From assembly GCA_016208255.1 (NCBI GenBank), contig JACQYK010000093.1, positions 1-54,233 of the forward strand: a stretch of DNA of 54,233 nucleotides, given 5' to 3'. Position numbers and translations under genes: made by a program. Shown here in pieces: positions 1 to 8,749 of this stretch (the stretch's first letter is position 1; each line of letters starts with the position of its first letter). This DNA comes from Deltaproteobacteria bacterium (GTDB lineage: Bacteria; Desulfobacterota; RBG-13-43-22). Under the pieces are notes generated by a model, which worked only from the letters and a program-made list of their open reading frames with translations, did not search any database and had not been told where the DNA came from.

Positions 1-174
1 AAAACACGGGCCTTTGAACCGATCCGCTGTATAGGCTGCGGTCTTTGCTATGTGGCCTGCGACAAAGATAAGGCCATTGCACTCAAACCGGTGCCGGAAT
101 ATGTGACCCCGACCGTGAAAAAGCTGGAAAGGGCCAGCCACCCATTGGAAAGTATTTCGGGGGTGAAGGAGTAA
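1..174 (+). CDS. Ferredoxin-type 4Fe-4S protein, C-terminal fragment
   Basis: The reading frame is open from base 1 and ends with TAA at 172-174, so only the last 57 residues are visible. A four-cysteine cluster motif CIGCGLCYVAC lies at visible residues 10-20, matching the C-x2-C-x2-C-x3-C pattern of a [4Fe-4S] ferredoxin site. The tail after it is charged and proline-containing. Family knowledge says such a site carries electrons; the partner enzyme lies outside the window. It could be a stand-alone ferredoxin or the iron-sulfur end of a larger oxidoreductase. Confidence 0.75.
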   Translation, partial: KTRAFEPIRCIGCGLCYVACDKDKAIALKPVPEYVTPTVKKLERASHPLESISGVKE

Positions 175-270
175 AAGAAAAAGGAGAAAGTCCATGATCA
201 AGGGACTTTAATGACAGATTTGAAAAAGAATTAGTCGGAAGATTTGATGGCTGAAATAAGGATCCCGAGG

Positions 271-837
271 CTATAATCCTTTTATTCCCCACTCTCGGAG
301 AAATAAGGAAATACGTTCGGTATCCCCGCTGGGTTCCACATGTGCAAGAAAGGCTACATCAGCCAGTGCAGCCACTATCTCATTACGGAACAAGGCGGAT
401 TCACGATCGACGCGCCGGGGTTTTTCAACAAAGGGGGAGAGGAAGAGAATCCTCCCGGCATCGAAGGCCGGACGGCATTCTGTGGGGATGCGCATTCCTT
501 CGATGGCCCGGGCCGGACAGACGATAATAGGCTGCTTGCCGCGCAGAAGGATACTCAGGCATTCTCTTTCGATGGATGAGTGAAATCCGCTGATGACCGT
601 TGTCCCCTCATCGCGCAGGCGCCGGGCCATATCATGGGCCCGGAGGATGGCCTCTCCCGGTGTACGGGCGGAGCAAAAAAGGGCCGTCTTCAGGTGGGAA
701 AGGATCTCAATTGGGCCGATAGTCGTCAGCGTTTCCGGGGCCTTTCCCTCAAGGCGATCAAGCAGTATGGCCGGATAGGCATCGTCGCTTCGGGCAAGAC
801 GAAGGGTTACATGAGGTTGGTTCATCTTTTTATTCAC
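271..837 (-). CDS. DprA/Smf-like Rossmann-fold protein (short form)
   Basis: This 188-residue protein resembles the nucleotide-binding core of DNA-processing protein DprA/Smf. It has a long helix followed by TTVISGFHSSIERECLSILL, a segment corresponding to the GLARGID region, then IIVCPAR and an FRNEIVAALAD stretch like the RNRIIAGL motif. DprA itself is about 300-400 residues with extra domains; here only the core is present. The start is a GTG preceded by AGGAGATG at good spacing. A role in single-stranded DNA handling is only inferred; a LOG or other Rossmann family protein is an alternative. It faces the next genes in the same direction but with a 236-base gap. Confidence 0.6.
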   Translation of the reverse strand: MNKKMNQPHVTLRLARSDDAYPAILLDRLEGKAPETLTTIGPIEILSHLKTALFCSARTPGEAILRAHDMARRLRDEGTTVISGFHSSIERECLSILLRGKQPIIVCPARAIEGMRIPTECRPAFDAGRILFLSPFVEKPRRVDRESALFRNEIVAALADVAFLAHVEPSGDTERISLFLREWGIKGL

Positions 838-1073
838 GACTTATCATCTCCTGGCGTTTTTCCTACGGTTGCACTGCAGTATCTTTTTTGGCCACAAATT
901 GGAAAAATTTATAGCTAATTCAACCTTATTAAACTGGCCAAACCTTCGGCCTCTCCACATGCCCACCTTTTTTCTTGACAAGTTAAGAAATAAGGACTAA
1001 TTACAAAACTGGGGATGAAATTCGGCTTCACGCCGTGTGAGAGATTGGCTGTGGCCGACCGCTCCTATATCCC

Positions 1074-2333
1074 CTAATGATTCTTAAATAAAGCCTCTAA
1101 TGTCAGCGGCTTTTTTTGTGTATAATAAACCCCGTATCGATCTTGGCGGGTATCATCTATATCATGGACCAATCTGAAGGAAGACCAAATAAACCTAAGA
1201 TACCGTTCCTCCTTTCTTTCATAAAAACGCTGCAAAGCCCAAAGGAAGTAATCCACAGCCTGTAAACACAAACAAGTTTTTGGGGTGTCCGGAATGACCT
1301 CGATAGGGGCGTTACTTTGAATACCCCACTTTTCACTGAAACTTCTACGGGCCTTTTCAAGGGCCTTTAAAAGGGCTTCTGTACGATCCGATTTTCCCCT
1401 TTCCGAAAAATAAATTTTATACCCATCATCCTTATGCAAACGATCTTTAAACAATCGCCTTACTAAATAGTCGTATAACTCATTCGGATTATAATGATAG
1501 GATGGATCATCCTCATTCCTTTGACGGACATACCCCAACACTTTTATTTTATTTCTCACTATTCCAAAAAATCGCAACTCATGCTTAATAAGCAAGGAGA
1601 AAACTTCCCGCCGAATTTCTGGCAAATCATCTTTTGCATGGAAAGCCAAGGCCGTTTTCATAGACTTGGTTTGCATGGAGGGAACGCCGTTGAAGTAAGG
1701 ATCCATGGTTAGGTTTTTCCTTAATTTCTCCAATTCGTTTTCCAATGAAGCAGGGTCAGGAATATCCAATAAACCGAGGATAAAAAATTGTTGGTCAAGG
1801 ACATCGACATTGAGCTCTCCTTGATGTGAGAGACCGGCCAGAGTAAGGTTACTACTGCCCAGGTAGCCAATGATCGGATTGACGGGATCGGAACGAAATA
1901 GCAGGTAGAGCTTGGCGTGAAGGGGATGACGTAGAAACAGTTTGACGACGAGTTTCCCAGCTTTGAGTTGGCCCGAAAGTCGTCTTAAACCCGCCTCATC
2001 GGCATTGGTTGGAACACCGAGGGTCAATTGGTTTCGGAATTCTTCAGCCAATTGCCTCTTTAAACGCAGCGCGGTCTGATTGTCAAGCTCGTCCCGGTTC
2101 TGAAACCAGCTCAAGGCGTTGCGTAGTTCTTCCTGGGGAAGACGTTGCATCCCCACCATCAGGCGGCACTGCTTGTCCGAGCCGCCGGGCCATCTCTCAA
2201 TGAGATCATCGATCGCTTTCCAGCCCCGCAGATTGAAATAACCAACACAAAAATCAGAACGGTCGGCAAGCTCCAGGGTCCCTCGTAAGGTCGGGAGAAG
2301 ATCAAGTTCGATGTTGTCGAAGATTCGGGGCAT
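1074..2333 (-). CDS. PLD-like domain fused to C-terminal part of a DUF3800 protein
   Basis: This 419-residue protein has two parts. Residues 1-180 look like the phospholipase-D-like N-terminal module found in front of SNF2-type helicases: [12 protein letters not shown] near 28-39, the HAK catalytic pair at 139-141 and GSSNLT at 159-164. From about residue 181 it turns into a DUF3800 protein, with [17 protein letters not shown] (211-220), FHAKDDLPE (231-239) and the C-terminal [15 protein letters not shown] and [16 protein letters not shown] motifs. The DUF3800 part lacks the N-terminal strand that normally carries the acidic YxDES residues. The gene sits 29 bases after fic in the same direction, so the two may be co-transcribed. 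A nuclease or defence role is inference; a decayed recombinant gene is also possible. Confidence 0.65.
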   Translation of the reverse strand: MPRIFDNIELDLLPTLRGTLELADRSDFCVGYFNLRGWKAIDDLIERWPGGSDKQCRLMVGMQRLPQEELRNALSWFQNRDELDNQTALRLKRQLAEEFRNQLTLGVPTNADEAGLRRLSGQLKAGKLVVKLFLRHPLHAKLYLLFRSDPVNPIIGYLGSSNLTLAGLSHQGELNVDVLDQQFFILGLLDIPDPASLENELEKLRKNLTMDPYFNGVPSMQTKSMKTALAFHAKDDLPEIRREVFSLLIKHELRFFGIVRNKIKVLGYVRQRNEDDPSYHYNPNELYDYLVRRLFKDRLHKDDGYKIYFSERGKSDRTEALLKALEKARRSFSEKWGIQSNAPIEVIPDTPKTCLCLQAVDYFLWALQRFYERKEERYLRFIWSSFRLVHDIDDTRQDRYGVYYTQKKPLTLEALFKNH

Positions 2334-2362
2334 TTTTTTCTTTCCTTTTCAGATCAAGGCTT

Positions 2363-3478
2363 TTACTTCCTCATCCATCGATCAGCCAGAGCATAACTTG
2401 TGCTGCGGCCGCCGCCCGGCTCTTTCACCAAAACACCCCCCTTCACCAGATCATCGATATCTCGAAGGGCGGTATCCTGCGAGCATTTGACTAATTTGGC
2501 CCATTTGGAAGAAGTCAGCTTTCCTTCAAAATCGTCGAACAAACGATTAATGACGGCTTGCTGACGTTTATTGAATGGTTTCAGGCTATGGGCTTTCCAG
2601 AAATCCGCCTTATGAAAGACACCGGCCAGAATATTTTCGGCACCGCCAATGGCGCGATCCAGACAACTCAGGAACCATTCCAGCCAGGGGGTTATATCCA
2701 TACCGCCTTTCTGGGTTTTTTCCAGTATGTCGTAATAGACCTTTCGTTCCAGGCGAATTTGGGCGGACATACTGTAAAAACGCTGCCTGCTGTTTTCTGA
2801 TTTGGCCAGGACCATATCGGCAATCGCCCGGGCAATGCGGCCGTTACCATCTTCAAAAGGATGGATCGTTACAAACCAGAAATGGGCCAGACCTGCCGCC
2901 AAAACCGGATCAACAGAAGGGGACCCATTAAACCATTTCAGGAAAGCCCGAATTTCTCTGGGGACGCGATTAGCTGCAGGGGCTTGATAATGCACCCTTT
3001 CACGGCCTACCGGGCCGGAAACCACTTGCATGGGGTCGGATTTCTTGTCGCGCCAGCTCCCAATCACGATTTTCCTCATACCACTACGCCCGGTTGGGAA
3101 CAGAGCGGAATGCCAGGCAAACAGTCGTTCTTCAGTCAACGGATCCGCATAGTGGCCGGTGGCATCAAGCATCATTTCAACAACGCCCTCCACCTGCCGG
3201 TCAACCTGTGAAAGCCCGCCGATATCAAGTCCCAATCTTCGGGCAATAGAAGATCGCACTTGATCTTTATCCAGCTTTTCACCCTCGATTTCGCTGGTTT
3301 TGAGAACATCCTCGGTCAGGGTTTGCAGAACGGCTTCGTTGCGCAGAGAAAAACCCAGACTCTCCATGCGTCCGATGAGCCGCCCCTGACGATGACGTAC
3401 CCCGGCAAGCTGCCCGGCAAGTCTCTCCTGGCTCCAAGTCAGTTTTGGCCAATTCTTCTTATCGTAGATATAGTCCAT
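2363..3478 (-). CDS. Fic family AMPylase-type protein with C-terminal winged helix
   Basis: The 371-residue protein carries the complete Fic catalytic motif HPFEDGNGR at residues 206-214. The histidine, aspartate and arginine expected for transfer of a nucleotide (usually AMP) to a protein side chain are all present. A class II-type inhibitory helix TSEIEGE is at 61-67 (pattern S/T-x3-E-G), so activity should be self-inhibited. The N-terminal 110 residues match the DUF4172 region usual in this type. Residues about 310-371 look like a winged helix (KWAKLVKCSQDTALRDID, GGGRSTSYAL), suggesting DNA binding. The start codon lies inside an inverted repeat, a plausible autoregulatory site. No separate antitoxin gene is adjacent. 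Confidence 0.88.
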   Translation of the reverse strand: MDYIYDKKNWPKLTWSQERLAGQLAGVRHRQGRLIGRMESLGFSLRNEAVLQTLTEDVLKTSEIEGEKLDKDQVRSSIARRLGLDIGGLSQVDRQVEGVVEMMLDATGHYADPLTEERLFAWHSALFPTGRSGMRKIVIGSWRDKKSDPMQVVSGPVGRERVHYQAPAANRVPREIRAFLKWFNGSPSVDPVLAAGLAHFWFVTIHPFEDGNGRIARAIADMVLAKSENSRQRFYSMSAQIRLERKVYYDILEKTQKGGMDITPWLEWFLSCLDRAIGGAENILAGVFHKADFWKAHSLKPFNKRQQAVINRLFDDFEGKLTSSKWAKLVKCSQDTALRDIDDLVKGGVLVKEPGGGRSTSYALADRWMRK

Positions 3479-3507
3479 AATATTCCGAACTCCTTTTGAA
3501 TATTATG
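3476..3507 (-). promoter_or_regulatory. Perfect inverted repeat over the fic start codon and ribosome site
   Basis: CATAATATTC (3476-3485) and GAATATTATG (3498-3507) are exact 10-base reverse complements separated by 12 bases. Read on the minus strand, the loop holds the Shine-Dalgarno-like AAAAGGAG and the downstream arm contains the fic ATG. It could be an operator for the Fic winged helix or an mRNA hairpin that hides the start codon. Confidence 0.6.
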
Positions 3508-3584
3508 CCGATTCTATCCCGAAAAGCAAGAACATTCTCCGCATATAATGCGTCGAATATGGCCTTTATTCACCGCATGACAAA

Positions 3585-4130
3585 TTAGGAAGGGATATTT
3601 CGAAAGGGATGGTTTGCTTTCCGGTCGTCATTTCTTCCCATCCCAGGCCTGGTTTTTTTGATTTTAGGGTTATCCTTAGAAAAGGGTAACCGGGCATTGA
3701 TCTGGAAGGCGACCTCTTCCGGCAGCCTCATTTTTTTTATTATCCGCAGACCCGGCTGCCATTGATATTTCTTCAAATCGAGAGTCCCATCCACCCTGAA
3801 GGTGATTCCCTCCTTTTCCAGCAAGGCCCGTTGCAGTTCCCCGCTGCCGACCTTATAGGTAGAAATCCCGCCGTATGAATTGATTACCCGCTGCCAGGGC
3901 ACGGTCCGCCCGGAAGCGTAAAGGATACGCCCCACCTGCCGCGCGGCCCTCGGGGTATCGGCCAGGGCGGCCACCTGTCCATAGGTCAGGACCTGCCCTC
4001 GCGGTATGGCCCGCACGATTTCCAGGACGCGCTGCTGAAAAAGATTCTTCGTCCCGTCCCGTTGGATTTTTTTCGGAGGACCTTTACCCCGGGCATTTTT
4101 TTGAATAATAATCGGGCTGGTCTTTTTCAT
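3585..4130 (-). CDS. Alkyltransferase-like (ATL) protein, MGMT fold without catalytic cysteine
   Basis: The core, roughly residues 30-135 of 181, matches the DNA-binding domain of O6-methylguanine-DNA methyltransferases: GQVLTYGQVAALADTPRAAR contains the recognition helix with the arginine finger region. The active site reads VPWQRVI instead of PCHRV, so the acceptor cysteine is replaced by tryptophan, which is the signature of ATL proteins. Known ATLs bind O6-alkylguanine and flag it for nucleotide excision repair rather than reverse the damage. I chose the ATG at 4130 rather than the in-frame upstream GTG/ATG (4178/4175), because a near-perfect promoter lies between them. A basic N-terminal and C-terminal extension is unusual. 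Confidence 0.85.
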   Translation of the reverse strand: MKKTSPIIIQKNARGKGPPKKIQRDGTKNLFQQRVLEIVRAIPRGQVLTYGQVAALADTPRAARQVGRILYASGRTVPWQRVINSYGGISTYKVGSGELQRALLEKEGITFRVDGTLDLKKYQWQPGLRIIKKMRLPEEVAFQINARLPFSKDNPKIKKTRPGMGRNDDRKANHPFRNIPS

Positions 4131-4139
4131 GACCGCTTT

Positions 4140-4168
4140 AGTATACAAGGACCAAGACAATCTGTCAA
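4140..4168 (-). promoter_or_regulatory. Sigma-70 promoter of the ATL gene, probably leaderless
   Basis: On the minus strand TTGACA (4168-4163) and TATACT (4145-4140) are separated by exactly 17 bases. Only nine bases separate the -10 box from the ATG at 4130, so the transcript should begin within about three bases of the start codon. No Shine-Dalgarno sequence is visible there. Confidence 0.65.
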
Positions 4169-4302
4169 AAGACATCACCGGGTTTGAATAATTAGCATAA
4201 AGGTGATAAGAAGATAAGGAAAGATCTCAAAGCAGGAAACTGAAAATTTCGTAACACTTTAGGTTTTTGAAAAATATGCCATTTCAGAACAACAGCAGAG
4301 CC

Positions 4303-4380
4303 AAAATCCCCCTCAATCCCCCTTTATAAAAGGGGGAAGTCTTTCTCCTCCCTTTGGAAAAGGGAGGTTGGGAGGGATTT
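4303..4380. repeat. G/C-tract palindromic intergenic repeat
   Basis: The 267-base gap between the ATL and crotonase genes holds a block of opposing C-rich and G-rich tracts (AAATCCCCCTCAATCCCCCT on the left; GGGAGGTTGGGAGGGATTT on the right) around AAAAGGGGGA and CTCCTCCCTTTGG. The outer arms can pair to give a long imperfect hairpin. Such blocks are typical dispersed intergenic repeats. I see no coding potential in the gap. Confidence 0.6.
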
Positions 4381-4445
4381 ATAAATGCTTTTTCAACTAG
4401 CTAAAATAATACAAAATTTCAAAATATTGTCAGAGGAGGGCCGTC

Positions 4446-5315
4446 ATGCCGTTTGAACAAATCAAGTACGAAAAAGAAAAGGGGATCGGGCTCATAACTT
4501 TGAATAGACCGGACAAGCTGAATGCGTTCACATCGCAGATGGCCTGGGAACTTATTCAAGCCCTTGATCAGGCGGATGAAGACGACGAGGTCAGGGTATT
4601 GGTTTTTACCGGGGCCGGACGGGGGTTCTGCGCCGGGGCGGACCTGAGCGCCGGAGGGGGATCGGCCTTTAGTTACCGGGCAGAGCCCATTGATGAGTTC
4701 CGGGATGGGGGTGGGGTGTTGAACCTTCGGATTTTTGAGATGAAAAAGCCGGTGATCGCGGCCATCAACGGGCCGGCGGTCGGTATCGGGGCTACCATGA
4801 CCTTGCCCATGGATATCCGGCTGGCCTCGGAGTCGGCCAAAATGGGTTTTGTCTTTACCCGAAGGGCCATCGCTCCGGATGGGTGCTGCACCTGGTTTCT
4901 GCCCCGGGTGGTAGGGATCGGCCAGGCGGCGGAATGGCTGATATCCGGCCGGGTCTTTTCCGCGCAGGAGGCCCTGCAAGCCGGACTGGTTCACCGGTTG
5001 CTGCCAGCGGACGACCTTCTGCCGGCGGCCATGGAAAAAGCCCGTGAAATAGTCGAAAACACCTCCGCCATTTCCGTGGCCCTGACCAAACAGATGGTCT
5101 GGAGGATGCTCGGAGCCGATCATCCCATGGAGGCTCATCGGGTCGAGTCCAAGGCCGTGTACTTCATGAGTAGTTCAGACGACTGCCGGGAGGGGGTTAA
5201 CGCTTTCTTAGAAAAACGAAAGCCTCTCTTTCCCATGAAACTGAGCCGAGACCTGCCGGATTTTTATCCCTGGTGGCCGGAGTTCCCCTTCAAAAAATCG
5301 GGATTTCCGGGATAA
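4446..5315 (+). CDS. Enoyl-CoA hydratase/isomerase family protein (crotonase fold)
   Basis: The 289-residue protein shows the crotonase pattern: LITLNRPDKLNAF near the start, the oxyanion-hole segments GRGFCAGADLS (about 59-69) and PAVGIGATMTLPMD (about 112-125), and GRVFSAQEALQAGLV near 175-190. The position of the second catalytic glutamate is occupied by IAPDGCCTWFLP, giving an aspartate as in PaaG-type isomerases. Hydration versus double-bond isomerisation of an acyl-CoA is therefore open. A strong AGAGGAGGG site precedes the ATG. It is a single-gene unit, with no other fatty-acid oxidation genes beside it. Confidence 0.88.
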   Translation: MPFEQIKYEKEKGIGLITLNRPDKLNAFTSQMAWELIQALDQADEDDEVRVLVFTGAGRGFCAGADLSAGGGSAFSYRAEPIDEFRDGGGVLNLRIFEMKKPVIAAINGPAVGIGATMTLPMDIRLASESAKMGFVFTRRAIAPDGCCTWFLPRVVGIGQAAEWLISGRVFSAQEALQAGLVHRLLPADDLLPAAMEKAREIVENTSAISVALTKQMVWRMLGADHPMEAHRVESKAVYFMSSSDDCREGVNAFLEKRKPLFPMKLSRDLPDFYPWWPEFPFKKSGFPG

Positions 5316-5393
5316 ATCATACCACTGAAGACGTTATTGAGGAATTAACCCCCCGTGGTTATTATTTTCTGTACAACCCGGAACCCTGACCCG

Positions 5394-6419
5394 TTAAGGC
5401 AAATGAGCGGTCAGATCGTCGAAGGAGTGTTCAGCGATACAATGATGTTCCTCGCCTGAGGCGTTCAGAGGGTCAATATGGATAGTCGCGTTGGAAAGAT
5501 AACGCAAATGACGCAAGAGCTGATGGCGGACCTCATCAGCAATTTCATGCCCTTCCGAAACAGTAAGGTCCGGACTTACAGCGATATTCAACTCCGCATG
5601 CAGCCGGTGGCCCAACCACCTTATCCGGACTTCAGAGACCCCGCAAACCCCTTGGGCGTGATTGACCGCGTGCTTGATCTCATCAATGATGGCCGGGTCG
5701 ACGCCGTCAAGCAAACGGGCGAAGACAGACTTTCCGGATTGCCAGACGATTGGTATGATCGTGGCCGTAATAAGAAGACCAACAATAGGATCAGCAAGCG
5801 GATAGCCCAGCCAGACCCCGACCACACCTAAAAGGACAGCCAGACTGGTCAGGCCGTCTACGCGGGCGTGCTGACCGTCAGCGGTGAGAGCGGCACTGCC
5901 AATCTCTTTGCCAGTCTTGATGCGAAGTCGGGCTACCGCCTCGTTACCGAGGAAACCGATTATCGAGGCTATGATCACCGCCCAGAGATGTTTCACGGTC
6001 TGTGGGTGAAAGTAGCGGTCAATAGATTCGTAGCCGACGACAACAGCACTCACCAGAATAGTCAGTACGATGACCAACCCGGCCAGGTCTTCTACCCGAC
6101 CGTAGCCATAAGTAAACCTTTTAGTGGGTTTCCGGCGTGCCAGTCTAAAGGCAATCCACAACGGAAGAGCCGTGGCGGCATCCCCAAGGTTGTGAATCGT
6201 GTCAGCCAGAAGGGCCACACTTCCCGAAAGCATCACGATTATGATTTGAAAAGCGGCCGTAGCAAATAGTCCAAGGAAGGACCACTTAATGGCCCAGATT
6301 CCCCTTTGAGTGGTAAGAATAGATGGATCAACGGCACCGTGGGAATGAGTATGAGCATCATGGGGGTGGTTGTGTCCATAGGATGGGTTGTTTTGGTGAG
6401 GATCTTGATAACCAGGCAT
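5394..6419 (-). CDS. Cation diffusion facilitator (CDF/CzcD-like) metal exporter
   Basis: This 341-residue inner-membrane protein begins with a histidine-rich cytosolic tail (HNHPHDAHTHSHG) typical of zinc/cobalt/cadmium CDF carriers. Six transmembrane segments follow. The metal-site motifs DTIHNLGD in helix 2 and DGQHARVDG in helix 5 are intact, including the His and Asp pairs used for Zn-type transport. The C-terminal domain (VCGVSEVRIRWLGHRLHAEL) is the usual regulatory metal-binding fold. It lies just downstream of the chromate-type operon in the same direction but has its own 270-base upstream gap, so it is probably separately expressed. Confidence 0.9.
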   Translation of the reverse strand: MPGYQDPHQNNPSYGHNHPHDAHTHSHGAVDPSILTTQRGIWAIKWSFLGLFATAAFQIIIVMLSGSVALLADTIHNLGDAATALPLWIAFRLARRKPTKRFTYGYGRVEDLAGLVIVLTILVSAVVVGYESIDRYFHPQTVKHLWAVIIASIIGFLGNEAVARLRIKTGKEIGSAALTADGQHARVDGLTSLAVLLGVVGVWLGYPLADPIVGLLITATIIPIVWQSGKSVFARLLDGVDPAIIDEIKHAVNHAQGVCGVSEVRIRWLGHRLHAELNIAVSPDLTVSEGHEIADEVRHQLLRHLRYLSNATIHIDPLNASGEEHHCIAEHSFDDLTAHLP

Positions 6420-6692
6420 AGGCTACCTTTTCTAATTTTACTTCTTGACGGATAAGTTATTCAATAATTTCACAATAGCCCTGAACCCAAGGAATTCTTT
6501 CTGGGCCCCAGGCAATAACAATTTATTTTGTCCATCCAGTCTCCCATGCATCCAGCCCTTTTGGGGTCCTATAATACTTTAAAAAATTTTATCTCTCTAT
6601 GATTAAATTTCGGAAGGCCGTTACCGAATCATTTTTGGTCCATAAACCTATTTGACCCGGGTCTTGGATGGCCCTTTTCATTTTTTTCTTTC

Positions 6693-7886
6693 TTAAAAAG
6701 AATTTTGCTTATGGGAAGTCTTGACTCCCACCCCAAAAACAACAGCAACGATTAAGAGAATGGCAGAAGCGTTCATAAAAGAATAAGAGAACCCCAAATA
6801 CTTGGCTACGATCCCGGAGACTAAAGGGCCGGTAGTGTGTCCGATGTCCATAATGGACCCGAGTATACCCATAGCCGAACCATAAGTTTCTTTCCTGCTG
6901 AAATCGGCTACCAGGGCCGAGGTGGCCGAAGTAACAACCGATAAGCTCAATCCGAATAAGATACTTAAAAGGAGCAACGGGAAAAAGGATTTGAAAATTG
7001 ACAGGCTTCCTAGGCACAAGGCCCCCATCAAAGCCCCGGCCAGAATCTGGGGTTTTCGCCCATGACGGTCGGAAAATCGGCCCAAAATAGGCTTGGTCAG
7101 AGCCAGGGTAATTACCTGTGCGGACAGGAAGACCCCCACCTCATAGGCACTGAGCCCAATTTTTATGGAATAGACAGGCAAGAAGGTTTCAAAAGTTCCA
7201 TAAGCAAAAAGGATGGCCGCTTCCATACCGCTGGTCAGGGAAATCCCGGGGTTGGCCATAACTTTTTTGAGGATCCTTAAGGTCTCGCCTAAAGGCCCCC
7301 TCTCCTTTTTCAAAGGGGATGGATAGGGGAGTTTAAAGACCGGAAGAAGGGCCAGGATGCCCGCTAAACCGCAGAACAGATAAACGGTCTTAAACCCGAA
7401 AGAGGGATTAAAAACAAAAAAGCCGATCAGACTGCCACCGGCAATAGGGGCCATAAACCGGCCGAGCAATGTGGAAGTAGAAAACCAACCCAGCTTTTCC
7501 CCCCTTCCCTGCTGGAAGAGGTCGGAGACCAGGGCCATGGCCACCGGCATAAAGATGGCTGTGGCTAGGCCATGATAAAATCGGATCAGGGCCAATTGCC
7601 AGAGGTGGGTGACGATCAGGTATAAAAAGGGGGCGGTAGAAAAAACCAAGAGCGAAAAAAGAAGCATCTTTTTCCGTCCCCAGCGGTCGGAACGCAGCCC
7701 GGCCGGAATACTGGCCACAATGCCGGTAAAGGCCGATATGGCGGCTATCATCCCTACCCCGGCCGGATCGGCCCCCAAGGAAGTAGCAAAAAGGGGAAGT
7801 ACGGGACTCTTGGAAATGGTGGAACTGAAGATAGCCAGCCCCCCCGTCAAACAGAGAAGCAAAAACGGCGATGATATACCCTTCAT
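6693..7886 (-). CDS. Major facilitator superfamily transporter
   Basis: The 397-residue protein has about 12 hydrophobic segments and the MFS signature GLRSDRWGRKKMLL in the loop after helix 2, repeated as GRFSDRHGRKPQIL in the second half. The substrate cannot be read from sequence. It is the last gene of a leftward set that starts with ChrB, and no ChrA chromate permease is visible. It may therefore be the efflux component of that set, which is inference from position only. 64 bases separate it from the preceding gene. Confidence 0.85.
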   Translation of the reverse strand: MKGISSPFLLLCLTGGLAIFSSTISKSPVLPLFATSLGADPAGVGMIAAISAFTGIVASIPAGLRSDRWGRKKMLLFSLLVFSTAPFLYLIVTHLWQLALIRFYHGLATAIFMPVAMALVSDLFQQGRGEKLGWFSTSTLLGRFMAPIAGGSLIGFFVFNPSFGFKTVYLFCGLAGILALLPVFKLPYPSPLKKERGPLGETLRILKKVMANPGISLTSGMEAAILFAYGTFETFLPVYSIKIGLSAYEVGVFLSAQVITLALTKPILGRFSDRHGRKPQILAGALMGALCLGSLSIFKSFFPLLLLSILFGLSLSVVTSATSALVADFSRKETYGSAMGILGSIMDIGHTTGPLVSGIVAKYLGFSYSFMNASAILLIVAVVFGVGVKTSHKQNSF

Positions 7887-7950
7887 ATTTTGTCAGTCCA
7901 AATTTTGATGAGAGCCGGATGCCCGGTGATAATTCGGTCCTCCCCGGAAT

Positions 7951-8292
7951 CTACCATTTTCCCATTTCCTCCAGGACTTTGACGACCCGCCAGGTCTCAG
8001 CGCTTACCGCAGTGCCTCCCATAACAGTAGCCACGGCCACCGCTTCCAGGATTTCCTTTTTGCTGGCCCCGGCTGCCACAGCGTCTTTCGTCTGGCCCTG
8101 GATGCACCTGGTGCAGCCCGTCTGCAGTCCGCAGGCCAGGGCTATCAGCCTTTTGAATTTGAGACTTAGGGCACCCTCTTGGTAAACTTTCTTTCTAAAA
8201 AGAGAATAGGCCCCCATGATCTCAGGAAGACCCTCATCAAATCTATCCCGATAAGTCCCCGTCTCCGAATAGTACTCCAGTTGGTTATCCAT
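7951..8292 (-). CDS. Carboxymuconolactone decarboxylase/AhpD-like protein
   Basis: This 113-residue helical protein carries CGLQTGCTRCIQGQ near residues 58-71. CTRC is the redox-active CxxC of the AhpD branch of this family, but the following histidine typical of AhpD (CxxCxxxH) is a glutamine here. Full proton-relay chemistry of AhpD is therefore doubtful. The gene follows the ChrB-domain gene with no gap, which points to tight co-expression. A role in coping with oxidative damage during chromate or metal stress is plausible but inferred. Confidence 0.85.
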   Translation of the reverse strand: MDNQLEYYSETGTYRDRFDEGLPEIMGAYSLFRKKVYQEGALSLKFKRLIALACGLQTGCTRCIQGQTKDAVAAGASKKEILEAVAVATVMGGTAVSAETWRVVKVLEEMGKW

Positions 8293-8733
8293 TTAGGCCT
8301 CCTTTCTGGCTACCTGCAAACGACACCAGGCATACAAGGCATCGTACACCTCGAACTGGCGGGACAGGTTCTCTTCGTCATCCGGATACCGCAGGCTGTA
8401 ACCAACGGCTATCGCCTCCAGACCGCGGGCTATCGGATCTTTATCGATGTCCGCCGCTACGTCGGCGGAGTGAACGATTTTTGCCAGCCGCTGCAACGCC
8501 GGATCTTTCAGTTCGTATTTTAGCAGGATTGCCTCAAAAGAACAGCGCCCCTCGATATGTCGCAACTCGACATCCCCGACATCAAAGGGAATGGCACCAC
8601 TGTCTTCCGCAACTTTTTTAACCTGGCTTCCCGGAACAAACAAAAACTCGGCTTGATTGTCCACAAAGCGTGAGATCAGCCAGGGGCAGGCCACTCGATC
8701 GACATGTACATGGGAACGGGTTATCCATTTCAT
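8293..8733 (-). CDS. Stand-alone ChrB C-terminal-domain protein
   Basis: The 146-residue protein corresponds to the C-terminal domain of chromate-resistance protein ChrB. It begins with HVDRVACPWLISRFVD, contains FDVGDVELRHIEGRCSFEAI and ends with a helical stretch. The same motifs (YVDRMASAWLIRRFID, FTHQGDLCTFEVM) occur in the full-length ChrB immediately upstream, so this looks like a duplicated and diverged single-domain copy. It lies 16 bases downstream of chrB and abuts the next gene. Function is not established; small-molecule or metal binding is a guess. Confidence 0.82.
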   Translation of the reverse strand: MKWITRSHVHVDRVACPWLISRFVDNQAEFLFVPGSQVKKVAEDSGAIPFDVGDVELRHIEGRCSFEAILLKYELKDPALQRLAKIVHSADVAADIDKDPIARGLEAIAVGYSLRYPDDEENLSRQFEVYDALYAWCRLQVARKEA

Positions 8734-8749
8734 AGGTCGTCTCCTTTGG

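Noticed and set aside
4419-5138. Long reverse-strand frame opposite the crotonase gene
   Set aside because: It is the complement of a clear crotonase gene and its product is low in hydrophobic core and rich in Pro/Gly/Arg, typical of a shadow.
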